A stretch of 13,918 bases of DNA from Candidatus Parvarchaeota archaeon. GTDB taxonomy: Archaea > Nanobdellota > Nanobdellia > CSSed11-243R1. The position numbers and the translations under genes were made by a program. A model generated the notes under the pieces. It saw only the letters and a program-made list of their open reading frames with translations. It was not told the DNA's origin and did not search any database. The DNA lies in assembly GCA_003563585.1 (NCBI GenBank), contig PWUQ01000037.1:1-13918 (forward strand), given 5' to 3'. Positions 13,857 to 13,918 of this stretch are shown in pieces (positions within the stretch are counted from its first letter, which is position 1; every line of letters starts with the position of its first letter).

Positions 13857-13918
13857 AAATTTGTATTATAATTTAAATAAGGGTTTAGAACTTGGAGAAT
13901 TCGTTGTCGTTAATATGA
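13828..13918 (+). repeat. 91-bp direct repeat, second copy at window end
   Basis: An exact copy of 13491-13581 that runs to the last base of the window. Because 337 is not a multiple of three, the winged-helix frame is shifted in this copy and stops at 13856. Most likely it is an assembly end artefact; a true tandem duplication is the alternative. Confidence 0.95.

Noticed and set aside
13491..13918. Repeat as part of a CRISPR array or insertion sequence
   Set aside because: Only two copies, 91 bp each, lying in coding sequence, with no spacer pattern and no transposase.

Overview
The window looks like the chromosome of an AT-rich archaeon with a compact genome, probably a DPANN lineage (Woesearchaeota/Pacearchaeota/Nanoarchaeota-like). 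The archaeal assignment rests on an archaeal histone, an eRF1-type release factor with NIKS and GGQ, aIF5A with a hypusination site, an archaeal/eukaryotic-type ProRS and MetRS, an archaeal RPA with its UPF0201 partner, a tRNA-Ile gene with an intron and no encoded CCA, TATA-box promoters 26-27 bp before start codons (leaderless mRNAs), and GGTGA-type ribosome binding sites. The phylum-level call is inference. The window begins within or at the start of a gene and ends inside a repeated sequence, so both edges look like contig edges.

Layout. 1-290: a RelE-like toxin gene at the edge. 290-1723 (minus): prolyl-tRNA synthetase. 1829-2669: two unrecognised small proteins, each with the same 13-bp promoter sequence. 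2722-4383: methionyl-tRNA synthetase, apparently starting at an AUA codon. 4434-4595: a self-contained small unit (TATA box, Shine-Dalgarno, 31-codon ORF, T-tract). 4628-4726 (minus): tRNA-Ile(GAU) with a 25-nt intron in the anticodon stem. 4778-5914: bacterial-type S-adenosylmethionine synthetase. 5909-6563 (minus): a multi-pass membrane protein overlapped by a 47-codon zinc-ribbon gene. 6641-10061: valyl-tRNA synthetase and release factor aRF1 as an operon. 10121-10736: histone and aIF5A. 10729-12100 (minus): RPA and UPF0201, overlapping. 12200-13357: a TRM11/COG1041-family tRNA methyltransferase whose normal N-terminus is cut off by an in-frame TAA. 13389-13856: a winged-helix-like protein whose 3' end runs into a 91-bp copy of its own interior, where the window ends. 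The longest gene-poor stretch, 4384-4777, is filled by the small unit and the tRNA; no other stretch over 300 bases lacks a gene.

Function. Most of the window serves translation: three aminoacyl-tRNA synthetases, a tRNA, a release factor, aIF5A and a tRNA methyltransferase. MetRS and MetK draw on the same methionine pool, and MetK supplies the SAM used by the methyltransferase. Histone and RPA are the chromatin and single-stranded-DNA components. The points most worth a second look are the in-frame stop in the methyltransferase gene, the AUA start of the MetRS gene, the overlapping zinc-ribbon gene, the misplaced tRNA intron, the minidomain-less aRF1, and the terminal 91-bp repeat. I did not find a defence system, CRISPR array or complete mobile element.
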